From Methanoculleus sp. UBA430 (lineage in GTDB: Archaea > Halobacteriota > Methanomicrobia > Methanomicrobiales > Methanoculleaceae), in assembly GCF_002506585.1 (NCBI RefSeq), contig NZ_DAXW01000007.1, positions 40,051 to 75,544 on the forward strand: a DNA stretch of 35,494 nt. Direction: 5' to 3'. Each line of letters starts with the position of its first letter. The stretch's first letter is position 1. Shown here one piece after another: positions 1-7,585 of the stretch. The notes under the pieces are model-generated. The model searched no databases and was not told the origin of the DNA. It saw only the letters and a program-made list of their open reading frames with translations. The position numbers and the translations under genes were made by a program.

Positions 1-60
1 GTTGCGACGCTCCGCCAGGAACGACGCCCCACCGGGGCCGGGGACCTGAGATACCCTCAT
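1..60 (-). CDS. 5' end of an unrecognised leftward gene (partial)
   Basis: Twenty codons are open on the minus strand from an ATG at 60 to the window edge. A near-perfect Shine-Dalgarno sequence (GGGAGGTG, complement of 61-68) touches the ATG, which is closer than usual. The peptide begins MRVSQVPGPGGASFLAERR and I do not recognise the family from so little. If real, the gene is divergent from hisF with only 25 bp between the two starts. The call rests only on the ribosome binding site and the open frame. Confidence 0.4.
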   Translation of the reverse strand, partial: MRVSQVPGPGGASFLAERRN

Positions 61-85
61 CACCTCCCGCTCAAAACCACTACTC

Positions 86-892
86 ATGGTTCTGACAAAG
101 CGGATCATCCCCTGCCTCGACCTCAAGGACGGGCGGGTAGTCAAGGGTACGCACTTCATCGGCCTGCGCGATGCGGGCGATCCCGTGGAGCTCGCCCAGC
201 GTTACAACGAGCAGGGTGCGGATGAGGTGGTGTTCCTCGATATCACCGCCACCAGGGAGAACCGGGGCACCATCATCGACGTGATCCGGCGGGCGGCGGA
301 CGAACTCTTCCTCCCGCTCACCGTCGGCGGCGGCATCCGGACGATCGACGACATGAAACAGATCCTCCGGGCGGGAGCGGATAAAGTGAGCATCAATTCA
401 AGCGCAGTCCAGGACCCGGAACTGATCTCGCGGGGCGCAGAACGGTTCGGCACCCAGTGCATCGTCGTCGCCGTCGATGTCCGGCGAAACTACGACATGG
501 AGCAGGGATTGACCCCTGTTGCCCTTGCCGACGGCCGGGAGTGCTGGTATGAAGTCGTGACCCACGGCGGGAGCCGGGGGACGGGGCTTGACGCCGTTGC
601 CTGGGCGAAAGATGCCGAAGAGCGTGGAGCCGGCGAGATCCTGCTCACCAGCATGGAGACCGACGGGACGAAGGAAGGGTTCGACATCCCGATCACCAGA
701 GCGATCTCGGGGGCGGTCGGTATCCCGGTGGTCGCAAGCGGCGGCGTGGGCACGCTCGAGCACTTCTACGACGGGTTTACAAAAGGGAAGGCCGACGCCT
801 GCCTCGCGGCAAGCGTCTTCCACTACGGTGAGTTCACCGTCCGCCAGGTCAAGGAGTACCTGGCTGGACGGGGTATCCCGGTACGGCTCTAA
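86..892 (+). CDS. hisF: Imidazole glycerol phosphate synthase cyclase subunit HisF
   Basis: HisF is the cyclase half of the HisF-HisH enzyme. It uses ammonia from HisH to turn PRFAR into imidazole glycerol phosphate and AICAR in cytosolic histidine synthesis. The 268-residue protein is full length and has the (beta/alpha)8-barrel pattern. It opens with the IIPCLDLKDGRVVKG signature containing catalytic Asp12. The second catalytic aspartate is Asp131 in VAVDVRR, and phosphate-binding loops are seen at GGGIRT (about 81-86) and ASGGVG. No Shine-Dalgarno sequence precedes the ATG, so a leaderless message is possible. No hisH or other his gene is visible nearby. The last 44 bp overlap pheT on the opposite strand. 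Confidence 0.97.
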   Translation: MVLTKRIIPCLDLKDGRVVKGTHFIGLRDAGDPVELAQRYNEQGADEVVFLDITATRENRGTIIDVIRRAADELFLPLTVGGGIRTIDDMKQILRAGADKVSINSSAVQDPELISRGAERFGTQCIVVAVDVRRNYDMEQGLTPVALADGRECWYEVVTHGGSRGTGLDAVAWAKDAEERGAGEILLTSMETDGTKEGFDIPITRAISGAVGIPVVASGGVGTLEHFYDGFTKGKADACLAASVFHYGEFTVRQVKEYLAGRGIPVRL

Positions 893-2489
893 GGTCGAGC
901 GCAAACGCCGCGACCGGGTGCTCGAGGTCGAACGCCGTCAGGACGGCCGGGTGGATCTCCCCGAACACCCCCACAACTCTTCCATCGACGATGATATCCC
1001 CACGGCGGCCGTCGATAAATGCCGGATCCGCCGATTCCCGGACCGTATAGAGCAGCGAGAGCTCCCGGCAGAGGACATCCGCCGCCGCATACGCCTCCGA
1101 GAAGTCGGCCGCCGGGTGGATGCTGACCGCCGCCGCTTTCTGGGAGGTGATGCAGTCCACGACCACGTCGCCCACCGTAAAGAGCCGCTGCGGGAGTTCG
1201 CGATGCTTGTTTGCCTGGAGCATCTCCATCAGCAGGGGAAGGAGGTCGGTCCGGACCACCGTCTGCTCCTCGCTGATCGGGTGGAGCACCCGCAAGGTTC
1301 CAGGAGAGGGCTCCCGCTGCATGTTCGCGTAGAGCACCCGATCGTTCGTGAGAGTGAACGGGATCACCTCGAGGTGCCCGAGGCCGGTCATCACCGACCG
1401 GACCGCCCTCCCGATCGCAGTGACCGGGTGCTCCTGTGCAACGGTGGAGGTCGCCGGGAGGACGGCATCGAAGTTCTCGATGCCGTGAGCTATCGCCACG
1501 TCCTCGAAGATATCCCAGTCGTGGAGGATGTCCGAGCGGTAACAGGGAACGAGGACCCGGACCCGTGAGGCGCCGTCGGGCTCGGCCCCAAATCGCATCC
1601 GGCGAAGGAGCCGCGCCATCTCCTGCGGCGTGAGGGAGAGGCCGAGGAGGCGGGAGCACTCCCCGACCGAGACCACCCGTTCCACAGGGGCAAGCGTGGG
1701 CATCTCATCCCCTTCGACGGTGACACTCTCAATTGTCGCCCCGGCCTCGGCGAGCGCCGTGCAGATGATGTTTACCGCTGTTATCACCGCCTTTCTGTCG
1801 GTGCCGGTGCAATCGAGCAGGATGTTCTTCGTCGCCGCCGTGACCCTCGTCAGCTCGCCGTTGATGATCGGCGGGAAAGAAAGCACCCGGTTCTCGGCAT
1901 CGACGATCAGCGGGAACGTATGGAAGTTCTCCACCAGGTGGGCGTAGTCCCGGCCCTTCGGGTGGTCGGTGAGGATCTCTTCCATCGTCATCTCCCGCTC
2001 GAAGTCGAGCGGGACGAAGGCACGACTCCGTGGCGAGGCGATGTAGCGGAAGGGCGACGTGACCGTGTCGAGGTCGTGGACGCCGATCGCCACCTTGCCG
2101 CGCCCGCGCCCGACCGCCCAGTGGAGGGCTTCCTGGAGGCTCATCAGGCTCTGGATAGATTCCTCGTCGAGATTGACGTTCCGGATCACGGCCGAGCCCA
2201 GGTAGGGCCGGATATCAGCAAGCCCCGGGTCGACCGAGAAGGTGATGCCGGAGGGGCGGACGGTGTAGGCCGGAAGCCCCTCCTCGATCCCGAGGAAGCC
2301 GCGCATCGCCCGGGCGACGCCCTCGGGCGAGTAGAGGTCCGGCCGGTTCGGGAAGAACTCGACGTCCACGTGGTCTACCTCGATCCGCTCGACATCGGCT
2401 CCGATCATCGGAACGCGGTCGATGACTGTCTGCCGGTCGGTCCCGGCCAGTCGTTCCAGGTATCGGTAGGGTAACGTGATTATTGCCAT
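849..2489 (-). CDS. pheT: Phenylalanyl-tRNA synthetase beta subunit
   Basis: This is the beta subunit of the alpha2-beta2 enzyme that charges tRNA-Phe. It contributes to tRNA binding and, through its B3/B4 editing domain, to removal of mischarged tyrosine. The 546 residues match the short archaeal/eukaryotic type, which lacks the N-terminal EMAP-like and C-terminal anticodon domains of the bacterial protein. Recognisable are the B1/B3-B4 region with FFPNRPDLYSPEGVARAMRG near 65-85 and the degenerate class II catalytic-like domain in the second half. The start is an ATG one base after the pheS stop, so the genes are translationally linked. The 3' end runs 44 bp into convergent hisF. Confidence 0.96.
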   Translation of the reverse strand: MAIITLPYRYLERLAGTDRQTVIDRVPMIGADVERIEVDHVDVEFFPNRPDLYSPEGVARAMRGFLGIEEGLPAYTVRPSGITFSVDPGLADIRPYLGSAVIRNVNLDEESIQSLMSLQEALHWAVGRGRGKVAIGVHDLDTVTSPFRYIASPRSRAFVPLDFEREMTMEEILTDHPKGRDYAHLVENFHTFPLIVDAENRVLSFPPIINGELTRVTAATKNILLDCTGTDRKAVITAVNIICTALAEAGATIESVTVEGDEMPTLAPVERVVSVGECSRLLGLSLTPQEMARLLRRMRFGAEPDGASRVRVLVPCYRSDILHDWDIFEDVAIAHGIENFDAVLPATSTVAQEHPVTAIGRAVRSVMTGLGHLEVIPFTLTNDRVLYANMQREPSPGTLRVLHPISEEQTVVRTDLLPLLMEMLQANKHRELPQRLFTVGDVVVDCITSQKAAAVSIHPAADFSEAYAAADVLCRELSLLYTVRESADPAFIDGRRGDIIVDGRVVGVFGEIHPAVLTAFDLEHPVAAFALDLRAVPGYPVQPGTP

Positions 2490-2490
2490 C

Positions 2491-3936
2491 TCACCGCCTC
2501 CCGCCGTAAGTGGGCGTCTCGCGGACCCACTCGACGTCGCTCCTGTAGAGCTGCCGGAGATCCCGCAGCCCGAGCCGGAGCATCGCCACGCGGCTGATCC
2601 CGAGACCCCACGCGAGCACCGGGTGCTCGATCCCGAAGGGCGCGGTCACCTCCTGCCGGAAAATGCCCGCTCCGCCGAGTTCCACCCAGCCGAGGCCGTC
2701 GACGTAGACCTCGGGCTCCACGGAGGGTTCGGTGTAGGGGAAGTAGCCGGGACGGAACCGGACCTTCTCAAAGCCCATCTTGGCGTAGAACTCCTTCAAG
2801 AACCCGAGAAGATGGCGGAAGTTGACGTCTTCGTCCATGACGATCCCCTCGAGTTGCTCGAACTCCGCAAGGTGGGTGGGGTCGATCGCCTCCCGCCGGT
2901 AGACACGGCCGATGCAGAACGCCTTCACCGGGGGAGTGGGATGCGCGGCGAGGTGCTGGATCGAGAGGCTCGTTGTATGGGTCCGGAGCACGCACTGCTG
3001 CGCCTTCGCGGCGCTCCAGGTGCCTCCCCACCCGGTCGAGGAAGTCTCGCCGCCGTGCTCGTGCATCTCGCGGACGCGCTCGTAACCCCTGGGGAGCGGC
3101 CAGCGCTCGCCGAGGAAGAAGGTGTCCTGCATCTCCCGTGCCGGGTGGTCCTGCGGCTGGAAGAGGGCGTCGAAGTTCCAGAACGAACTCTGGACAATCC
3201 CGCCCGCCATCTCCTCAAAGCCCATGTCGAAGAGGACACGGCGCATCTCGTCGATAATGCGCTGGTAGGGATGTGCCTTCCCGGGATAGGCGCGCTTCGG
3301 GAGTTTCGTAACATCGTAGCGCCGGAGCGGGAGGCTCTTCCACTCACCGGAGAGGATCTGCTCGCGGGTGAGCGTGCCCGCCTCTTCCTGCAGGTCGAGC
3401 CCTTCGGCGAGAAGTTCGCGGCCACGGGGCGTGATCGAGACGGTGTAGGCGACGGTCTCCTCCTCCTCGACGAGCCCGCGCTTCGCGAGATCGGCGACAC
3501 CTTCGCCGTCGGCGATCTCGCCGCTTTCGGCTATCCTGGCGAACGCGGCTTCGTCGGGCCCCGGAGCGGTGTTGCCGGACTTCTGAACGACCCCGTCCCT
3601 GATGGCGATCCAGCCCTTCTTGCGCATCCAGCCGATGGCGATCTTTGCGAGCGGATGCGCCTGGAGGTCCCGCATCGGGATTGACTCCTCAAAACTCTCG
3701 AGCACCTGCCGTTCTGGGAGTCCTTTTCCGACGTAAGCCCGCCCCTCCTCGGTCGGGATATACCGCCGGGAGACGCGCTTCTCTACGTCCACGAGCCCCC
3801 GTTCCCCGGCAAGGTTCGCGTACTGCACCACCGCCTCCCGGCGGGTATCCATCTTCTCCGCAAGGGTGGCCGCGTCGGCCGATCCCATCGCCCCCAGAAC
3901 AACCAGGAGTCTCTTCTCGTTTAACGTCAGTTCCAC
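2491..3936 (-). CDS. pheS: Phenylalanyl-tRNA synthetase alpha subunit
   Basis: PheS is the catalytic class II subunit that activates phenylalanine and charges the 3' end of tRNA-Phe. At 481 residues it has the archaeal layout. An N-terminal set of winged-helix-like segments comes first (about 1-190, including LSEKM-type wHTH text such as ATLAEKMDTRREAVVQYANL). The aminoacyl-tRNA synthetase core begins near 210, with HPYQRIIDEMRRVLFDMGFEE, the motif 2 region FCIGRVYRRE and motif 3 GLGISRVAMLRLGL. The start is GTG at 3936, six bases after an ideal AGGAGGTG (complement of 3943-3950). An ATG at 3940 is out of frame and too close to that site. It lies 3 bp after trpS. Confidence 0.97.
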   Translation of the reverse strand: MELTLNEKRLLVVLGAMGSADAATLAEKMDTRREAVVQYANLAGERGLVDVEKRVSRRYIPTEEGRAYVGKGLPERQVLESFEESIPMRDLQAHPLAKIAIGWMRKKGWIAIRDGVVQKSGNTAPGPDEAAFARIAESGEIADGEGVADLAKRGLVEEEETVAYTVSITPRGRELLAEGLDLQEEAGTLTREQILSGEWKSLPLRRYDVTKLPKRAYPGKAHPYQRIIDEMRRVLFDMGFEEMAGGIVQSSFWNFDALFQPQDHPAREMQDTFFLGERWPLPRGYERVREMHEHGGETSSTGWGGTWSAAKAQQCVLRTHTTSLSIQHLAAHPTPPVKAFCIGRVYRREAIDPTHLAEFEQLEGIVMDEDVNFRHLLGFLKEFYAKMGFEKVRFRPGYFPYTEPSVEPEVYVDGLGWVELGGAGIFRQEVTAPFGIEHPVLAWGLGISRVAMLRLGLRDLRQLYRSDVEWVRETPTYGGRR

Positions 3937-3939
3937 TCA

Positions 3940-5196
3940 TCACACCTCCTCTGCAAGGTGTTCGACTGCATCCATCTTATCCCGCAACTCCGAGAGAAAC
4001 GCCTGCACGCGCTCATACGTCTCTTTCTTGCACTGCCCGCAGGTGAGCTCGCCGCTCTCGCACCGCCGCCGAAGGTCGGCGAGTTCAACGTCGTCCTCGA
4101 GCATGTGAAAGAGGTTTAAGAGATAGACCGAGCAGACATCGGGCTCGCCGCCAAGACGCCGCTGCTCCTCGAGCGTCATCCGCCCACCGGTCAGCGCCCC
4201 CATAACCTTCTTCTTGACCGACTTGTCGGACTCGTAGAACCCAAAGGAACTGTCGGACACGCTGCTCGACATCTTCCCGCCCTGGAGCCCGGGCATGAAG
4301 ATGTGGTAGGTCGACGAGGGCAGATAGAACCCGAACCCCCCGTTGGCTATCTCGATCTCCCGGACAGCGCCTTCCACACGGTCCATCGGGTGACCGGTGA
4401 CGTCCACGTGGCCCGCATATTTCTTTGACCGCGAGAATGCACGGTGTACGGCTTCGAGGGCCGCTTCGGGGGCATTCTTCGACCGGACGCTGATGTGGTC
4501 GCCGCGGTCCTCGACCGTGAACATTCTCAGTTTGTAGGCCACGTCCCGGGTGAGCCGGATATGCGGGTCCTGGTCGAGGCCGACCGGGACGACCGTCGGA
4601 GCAGGGCTCGCGTCAAGCTGCGGGAAGAGGATGTCGGCCACCTGGGTGGCGACACTCATGGCATGGGAGAGCGAGGTCTCGGGTCCAAACCCATATATCG
4701 CCGCAAGGTCCGAGAAGTTCACCTTCGTGGACGCCTCGAACGCCAGGTCTTTCAAACGCTCGTTCCGGCTCTGGTAGTAGGTCGTTCCCTCAAACCCAAG
4801 GGCATAGAGGGCTTTGAGGTATTCCTTCCCGAACTCGCGGCACTTCTCCCACGAGATGCCGCGAACTGCGTGCGCCTCTCGGTCGGCGATGGCGACATAA
4901 CCGTTCCCGCCCTGCTGGACGTGCCAGACCACCTCCTTCATGACCATCAGGTGCCCGAGGTGCGGGAGGCCTGAGGGCATGAACCCGGTCAGCACGTGAA
5001 ACGGGGTGCGATTCCGGATGGCGTCGACGACCAGCTGGTAGTCCCGGTGCCCGACGACGACACCCCTGCGCATAAATGACGGTACCTCGGGAAGTCTTCG
5101 CGCGACCTCACCGATAGGCTCGATGCCGAACTCGGCAAAGAGTCGATCTACATCGACGGTCTGGTTACTCGACCACGGATTCATTTCGGACTGCAT
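3940..5196 (-). CDS. trpS: Tryptophanyl-tRNA synthetase
   Basis: This class I synthetase charges tRNA-Trp. The 418-residue protein has the archaeal/eukaryotic-type order. The HIGH-like motif is PHLGHLMV (about 79-86), with the LDQDPHIRLTRD segment near 207-218 and the KMSKS-equivalent GGKMSSS near 310-316. The C-terminal region holds a CxxC pair (RRRCESGELTCGQC), which may bind a metal ion. Start is ATG at 5196, with a second in-frame ATG at 5184 that cannot be excluded because neither has a strong ribosome binding site. It sits 10 bp downstream of endA. Many archaeal tRNA-Trp genes contain an intron that EndA removes, so the pairing makes functional sense. Confidence 0.96.
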   Translation of the reverse strand: MQSEMNPWSSNQTVDVDRLFAEFGIEPIGEVARRLPEVPSFMRRGVVVGHRDYQLVVDAIRNRTPFHVLTGFMPSGLPHLGHLMVMKEVVWHVQQGGNGYVAIADREAHAVRGISWEKCREFGKEYLKALYALGFEGTTYYQSRNERLKDLAFEASTKVNFSDLAAIYGFGPETSLSHAMSVATQVADILFPQLDASPAPTVVPVGLDQDPHIRLTRDVAYKLRMFTVEDRGDHISVRSKNAPEAALEAVHRAFSRSKKYAGHVDVTGHPMDRVEGAVREIEIANGGFGFYLPSSTYHIFMPGLQGGKMSSSVSDSSFGFYESDKSVKKKVMGALTGGRMTLEEQRRLGGEPDVCSVYLLNLFHMLEDDVELADLRRRCESGELTCGQCKKETYERVQAFLSELRDKMDAVEHLAEEV

Positions 5197-5206
5197 GGCC
5201 TGACGC

Positions 5207-6217
5207 TCACAATTTTATTCGGGCGAATTCGACATATTTAATATCGGTATTGTATATGCAGGCAAACAACATCTTCTTTTTGACGCTGTGAGCAAGCCTG
5301 ACCGAGCGGGAGACGCCGCTCATCGGCGTGGTGGTTCCGGACGGGACGGCGTGGACGAGCATCTCGGAGTGGGTCTTCTTCCCGGAGTAGACACGGAAAT
5401 GATGCCCAAACTTGTATCCGGTTCTCGGGATGTAGCCTTTCTCCCTGAGATCAGAGAAGACCCGTTCTTTCTCCCGGATCTCGACGTCCTTCTCCGCCAC
5501 CGCGCCGAGGAACTGCTCTGCGGTCATCGGTTCTCCGTCCCGCGTGATCGAGAGGCACCGGCGGCGCATGAGAAAGATCGACTCGACCGGGCGAAGGAGC
5601 AGCCGCTCGGTATCAAGCCGTTTACCGTACCAATCCTCCTCAAGCGGGGTTCCCGGCGGCAGGTGAGCCAGCGCGTAGGTCCCAAAGAGGGATGCCTCCA
5701 CCGGTGTTGCGCACCCGGCCGGCTCCCCGACCCCGGGGAGGTCCTGCACCCGCACCTCATAGTAGGTCAGTTCGTCCTCATCGTCCACGACCGCGAGAAG
5801 GTACTGTTTACGCATGTTGACCGCGGTGAGCACGTCCTGGCTCAGCCGGTCGAAGTCGACCAGGTCTCGCTCGGAAAGAACCCGGATCAGGTACTGGGAC
5901 TTGCCGACCCCGGGCTTGTGGCCGCGACGGAAGACACGGAAATCCTGTGGGCCGGGCTGAACCACGTATCCCCGCTCACGGATGTCGCGGTAGACGAGAT
6001 ACCGGCGGACGAAGTTCGGCTGACCGGCGAAGAGGCCGAGCAGGGCATCAAAACCAAAATCCTTCACGTCGATCTTGTTTCGTTCCATGAGATAGAGCGC
6101 CTCTTCGGGGGAGAGGCGAAGCCCGGTTCCTTCCAGCCTCCCGTAGCCGCCCTGCTCGTAGAGCGTGCGTCCTTCGCCGCCGAGGCGTACCCAGGTTCCG
6201 TCAAATATTGCCAACAC
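5207..6217 (-). CDS. endA: tRNA-splicing endonuclease, two-repeat (alpha2) type
   Basis: EndA cuts bulge-helix-bulge structures to remove introns from archaeal tRNA and rRNA precursors. The 336-residue length is that of the alpha2 family, in which two fused endonuclease repeats form one chain. A degenerate N-terminal copy covers about 1-165 and the catalytic copy about 170-336. In the C-terminal copy the expected triad is present: Tyr277 in HHFRVY, His283 in KTHSEMLV and a lysine among Lys313-315 in AHSVKKKMLF. The start is GTG at 6217. It is the first gene of the endA-trpS-pheS-pheT run, and the 95 bp upstream are shared with the divergent gene at 6313. Confidence 0.95.
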   Translation of the reverse strand: MLAIFDGTWVRLGGEGRTLYEQGGYGRLEGTGLRLSPEEALYLMERNKIDVKDFGFDALLGLFAGQPNFVRRYLVYRDIRERGYVVQPGPQDFRVFRRGHKPGVGKSQYLIRVLSERDLVDFDRLSQDVLTAVNMRKQYLLAVVDDEDELTYYEVRVQDLPGVGEPAGCATPVEASLFGTYALAHLPPGTPLEEDWYGKRLDTERLLLRPVESIFLMRRRCLSITRDGEPMTAEQFLGAVAEKDVEIREKERVFSDLREKGYIPRTGYKFGHHFRVYSGKKTHSEMLVHAVPSGTTTPMSGVSRSVRLAHSVKKKMLFACIYNTDIKYVEFARIKL

Positions 6218-6312
6218 GTGCTCAAACTATATGGAAGTTCACGTTCATTAATGGATTGCCGGCACCGCCGGGAAGATGGACCACTACGTTTTTTGCGTGC
6301 CGGACCGCATCA
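6218..6312. promoter_or_regulatory. Divergent intergenic promoter region
   Basis: This short spacer must hold start signals for endA (leftward) and the exported repeat protein (rightward). An AT-rich AAACTATATGG at 6224-6234 is a TATA-like candidate for the rightward gene. ATTAATG around 6247-6253 could serve endA, giving a very short or absent leader. No strong Shine-Dalgarno precedes either gene. The assignment is by eye only. Confidence 0.35.
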
Positions 6313-7545
6313 ATGATCGATTCCATGACGAAAATCTACCGATATTTCCGACACTTCAGGACGATTGTAGTGGCGCTGCTCATCACGGCAGTGCTGGCGA
6401 TCGTGACTGTCTCTGCAGCAGAGACCGCAGAGACGATCGCCTGGAATGTGACGTTTTCGCCGGAGAACAACAATAAGTTCGATGCCGTTGCATCGACCGC
6501 GGACGGTGGCTATATCGCTCTCGGCTCCGCCCTTACGGAGGTCTACGGGGGCACAGAAGGCCTGCTGCTCGTAAAGACCGACGGCGTGGGGAACGAGGTG
6601 TGGACCGGGAGATTCCCCGACCTGGCGCCGGCTTCCGTTGCAGAGACCTCCGATGGGGGGTATATCATCGGAAGTTACAATGTATCGAGAACCGTGGTGG
6701 ACGAGAACTCCATCTACAGCGGCTCTTCGGTCCTGATCAGGACCGACGCCGCCGGGGCGGAGGCGTGGCGGCAGGTCCTGCCGAATATGAAGGTCTCAAC
6801 CGTCGCAGAGACCGCTGACGGCGGATACGTCGCCTTCGGGTGGCTCTGGAGCCCATCGGAATCGATGGATAATACCACGGCGATCGTCACGAAGACCGAC
6901 GGCAACGGTGCGCCCGTCTGGAGCCGGACGTTCCCCGGTGCCTCCGCGAACGCGGGGCTCGTGACCGCCGACGGCGGATACATCCTCGGGGGTACGACGT
7001 CGCCCTTCAATAACGACATCGGGGACGCCTTCCTCATTCGTCTCGATGTCGACGGCAACACGCTCTGGAGGAAGAATTATGCGGCGCCGGTCATCATGGA
7101 CATCGAAGAGACCGATGAGGGCGGATTCGTCTACTCAGGAAACTACTGGTACGGCCTCGTCGACGCACAGGGGGAGGAGGTCTGGCTCAAGAACATGGAG
7201 GGCCTCACCGGATACAGCGTTGTCCTGCGGCCTTCCGGGGGGTATATAGTTGCAGGCACGGATATCAGGAGCGGAGAGGGGTTCGTCCTCGGGACCGACC
7301 CGGACGGGACAATCCGGTGGAACACAACGTTCCCTGAAACCGGAGTCTACGCGGCCACCGGCGCTCCCGGCGGTTACACCCTTGCGGGCATCCGGTTCCT
7401 CTCACCCGATACCAGCGCCGCCTGGCTTGCCGGTCTTGAGGAGACAACGGCCGAAGCCACTCCGACAGCACCGGGGTTCGGTGCGATCGGGGCCGGGGCG
7501 GCACTCCTCCTTCTCCTTGTAGCGGGAAGGAAGCGGCGAAGGTAA
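6313..7545 (+). CDS. Exported beta-propeller-like repeat protein with PGF-CTERM sorting signal
   Basis: The protein (410 residues from the ATG at 6313; ATG 6325 is an alternative) is probably anchored on the cell surface. After a basic start, a hydrophobic stretch (TIVVALLITAVLAIVTVSAA) forms a signal peptide. The body repeats a motif of the form ADGGYIALGS...LLVKTDGVGNEVWTGRFP about seven times, as in PQQ-like or delta-60-type propellers. The C-terminus is a Thr/Pro segment followed by PGFGAIGAG, a hydrophobic helix and RKRRR. That is the three-part PGF-CTERM signal cut by archaeosortase A and exchanged for a lipid anchor. No catalytic residues are recognisable. The substrate or binding partner is unknown, and the longer upstream frame from 6208 lacks coding character. 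Confidence 0.82.
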   Translation: MIDSMTKIYRYFRHFRTIVVALLITAVLAIVTVSAAETAETIAWNVTFSPENNNKFDAVASTADGGYIALGSALTEVYGGTEGLLLVKTDGVGNEVWTGRFPDLAPASVAETSDGGYIIGSYNVSRTVVDENSIYSGSSVLIRTDAAGAEAWRQVLPNMKVSTVAETADGGYVAFGWLWSPSESMDNTTAIVTKTDGNGAPVWSRTFPGASANAGLVTADGGYILGGTTSPFNNDIGDAFLIRLDVDGNTLWRKNYAAPVIMDIEETDEGGFVYSGNYWYGLVDAQGEEVWLKNMEGLTGYSVVLRPSGGYIVAGTDIRSGEGFVLGTDPDGTIRWNTTFPETGVYAATGAPGGYTLAGIRFLSPDTSAAWLAGLEETTAEATPTAPGFGAIGAGAALLLLLVAGRKRRR

Positions 7546-7585
7546 TCCCTACCTCGCACCCACCCTTTTTATCACAAATATTATT
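7546..7585. terminator. Shared terminator between convergent genes
   Basis: Only 40 bp separate two convergent stops. The + strand reads CCCTTTTTATC at 7562-7572, a T-run suited to archaeal termination. The opposite strand has AT-rich AAATAATATTTG across 7573-7584. No long hairpin is visible. Confidence 0.4.
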
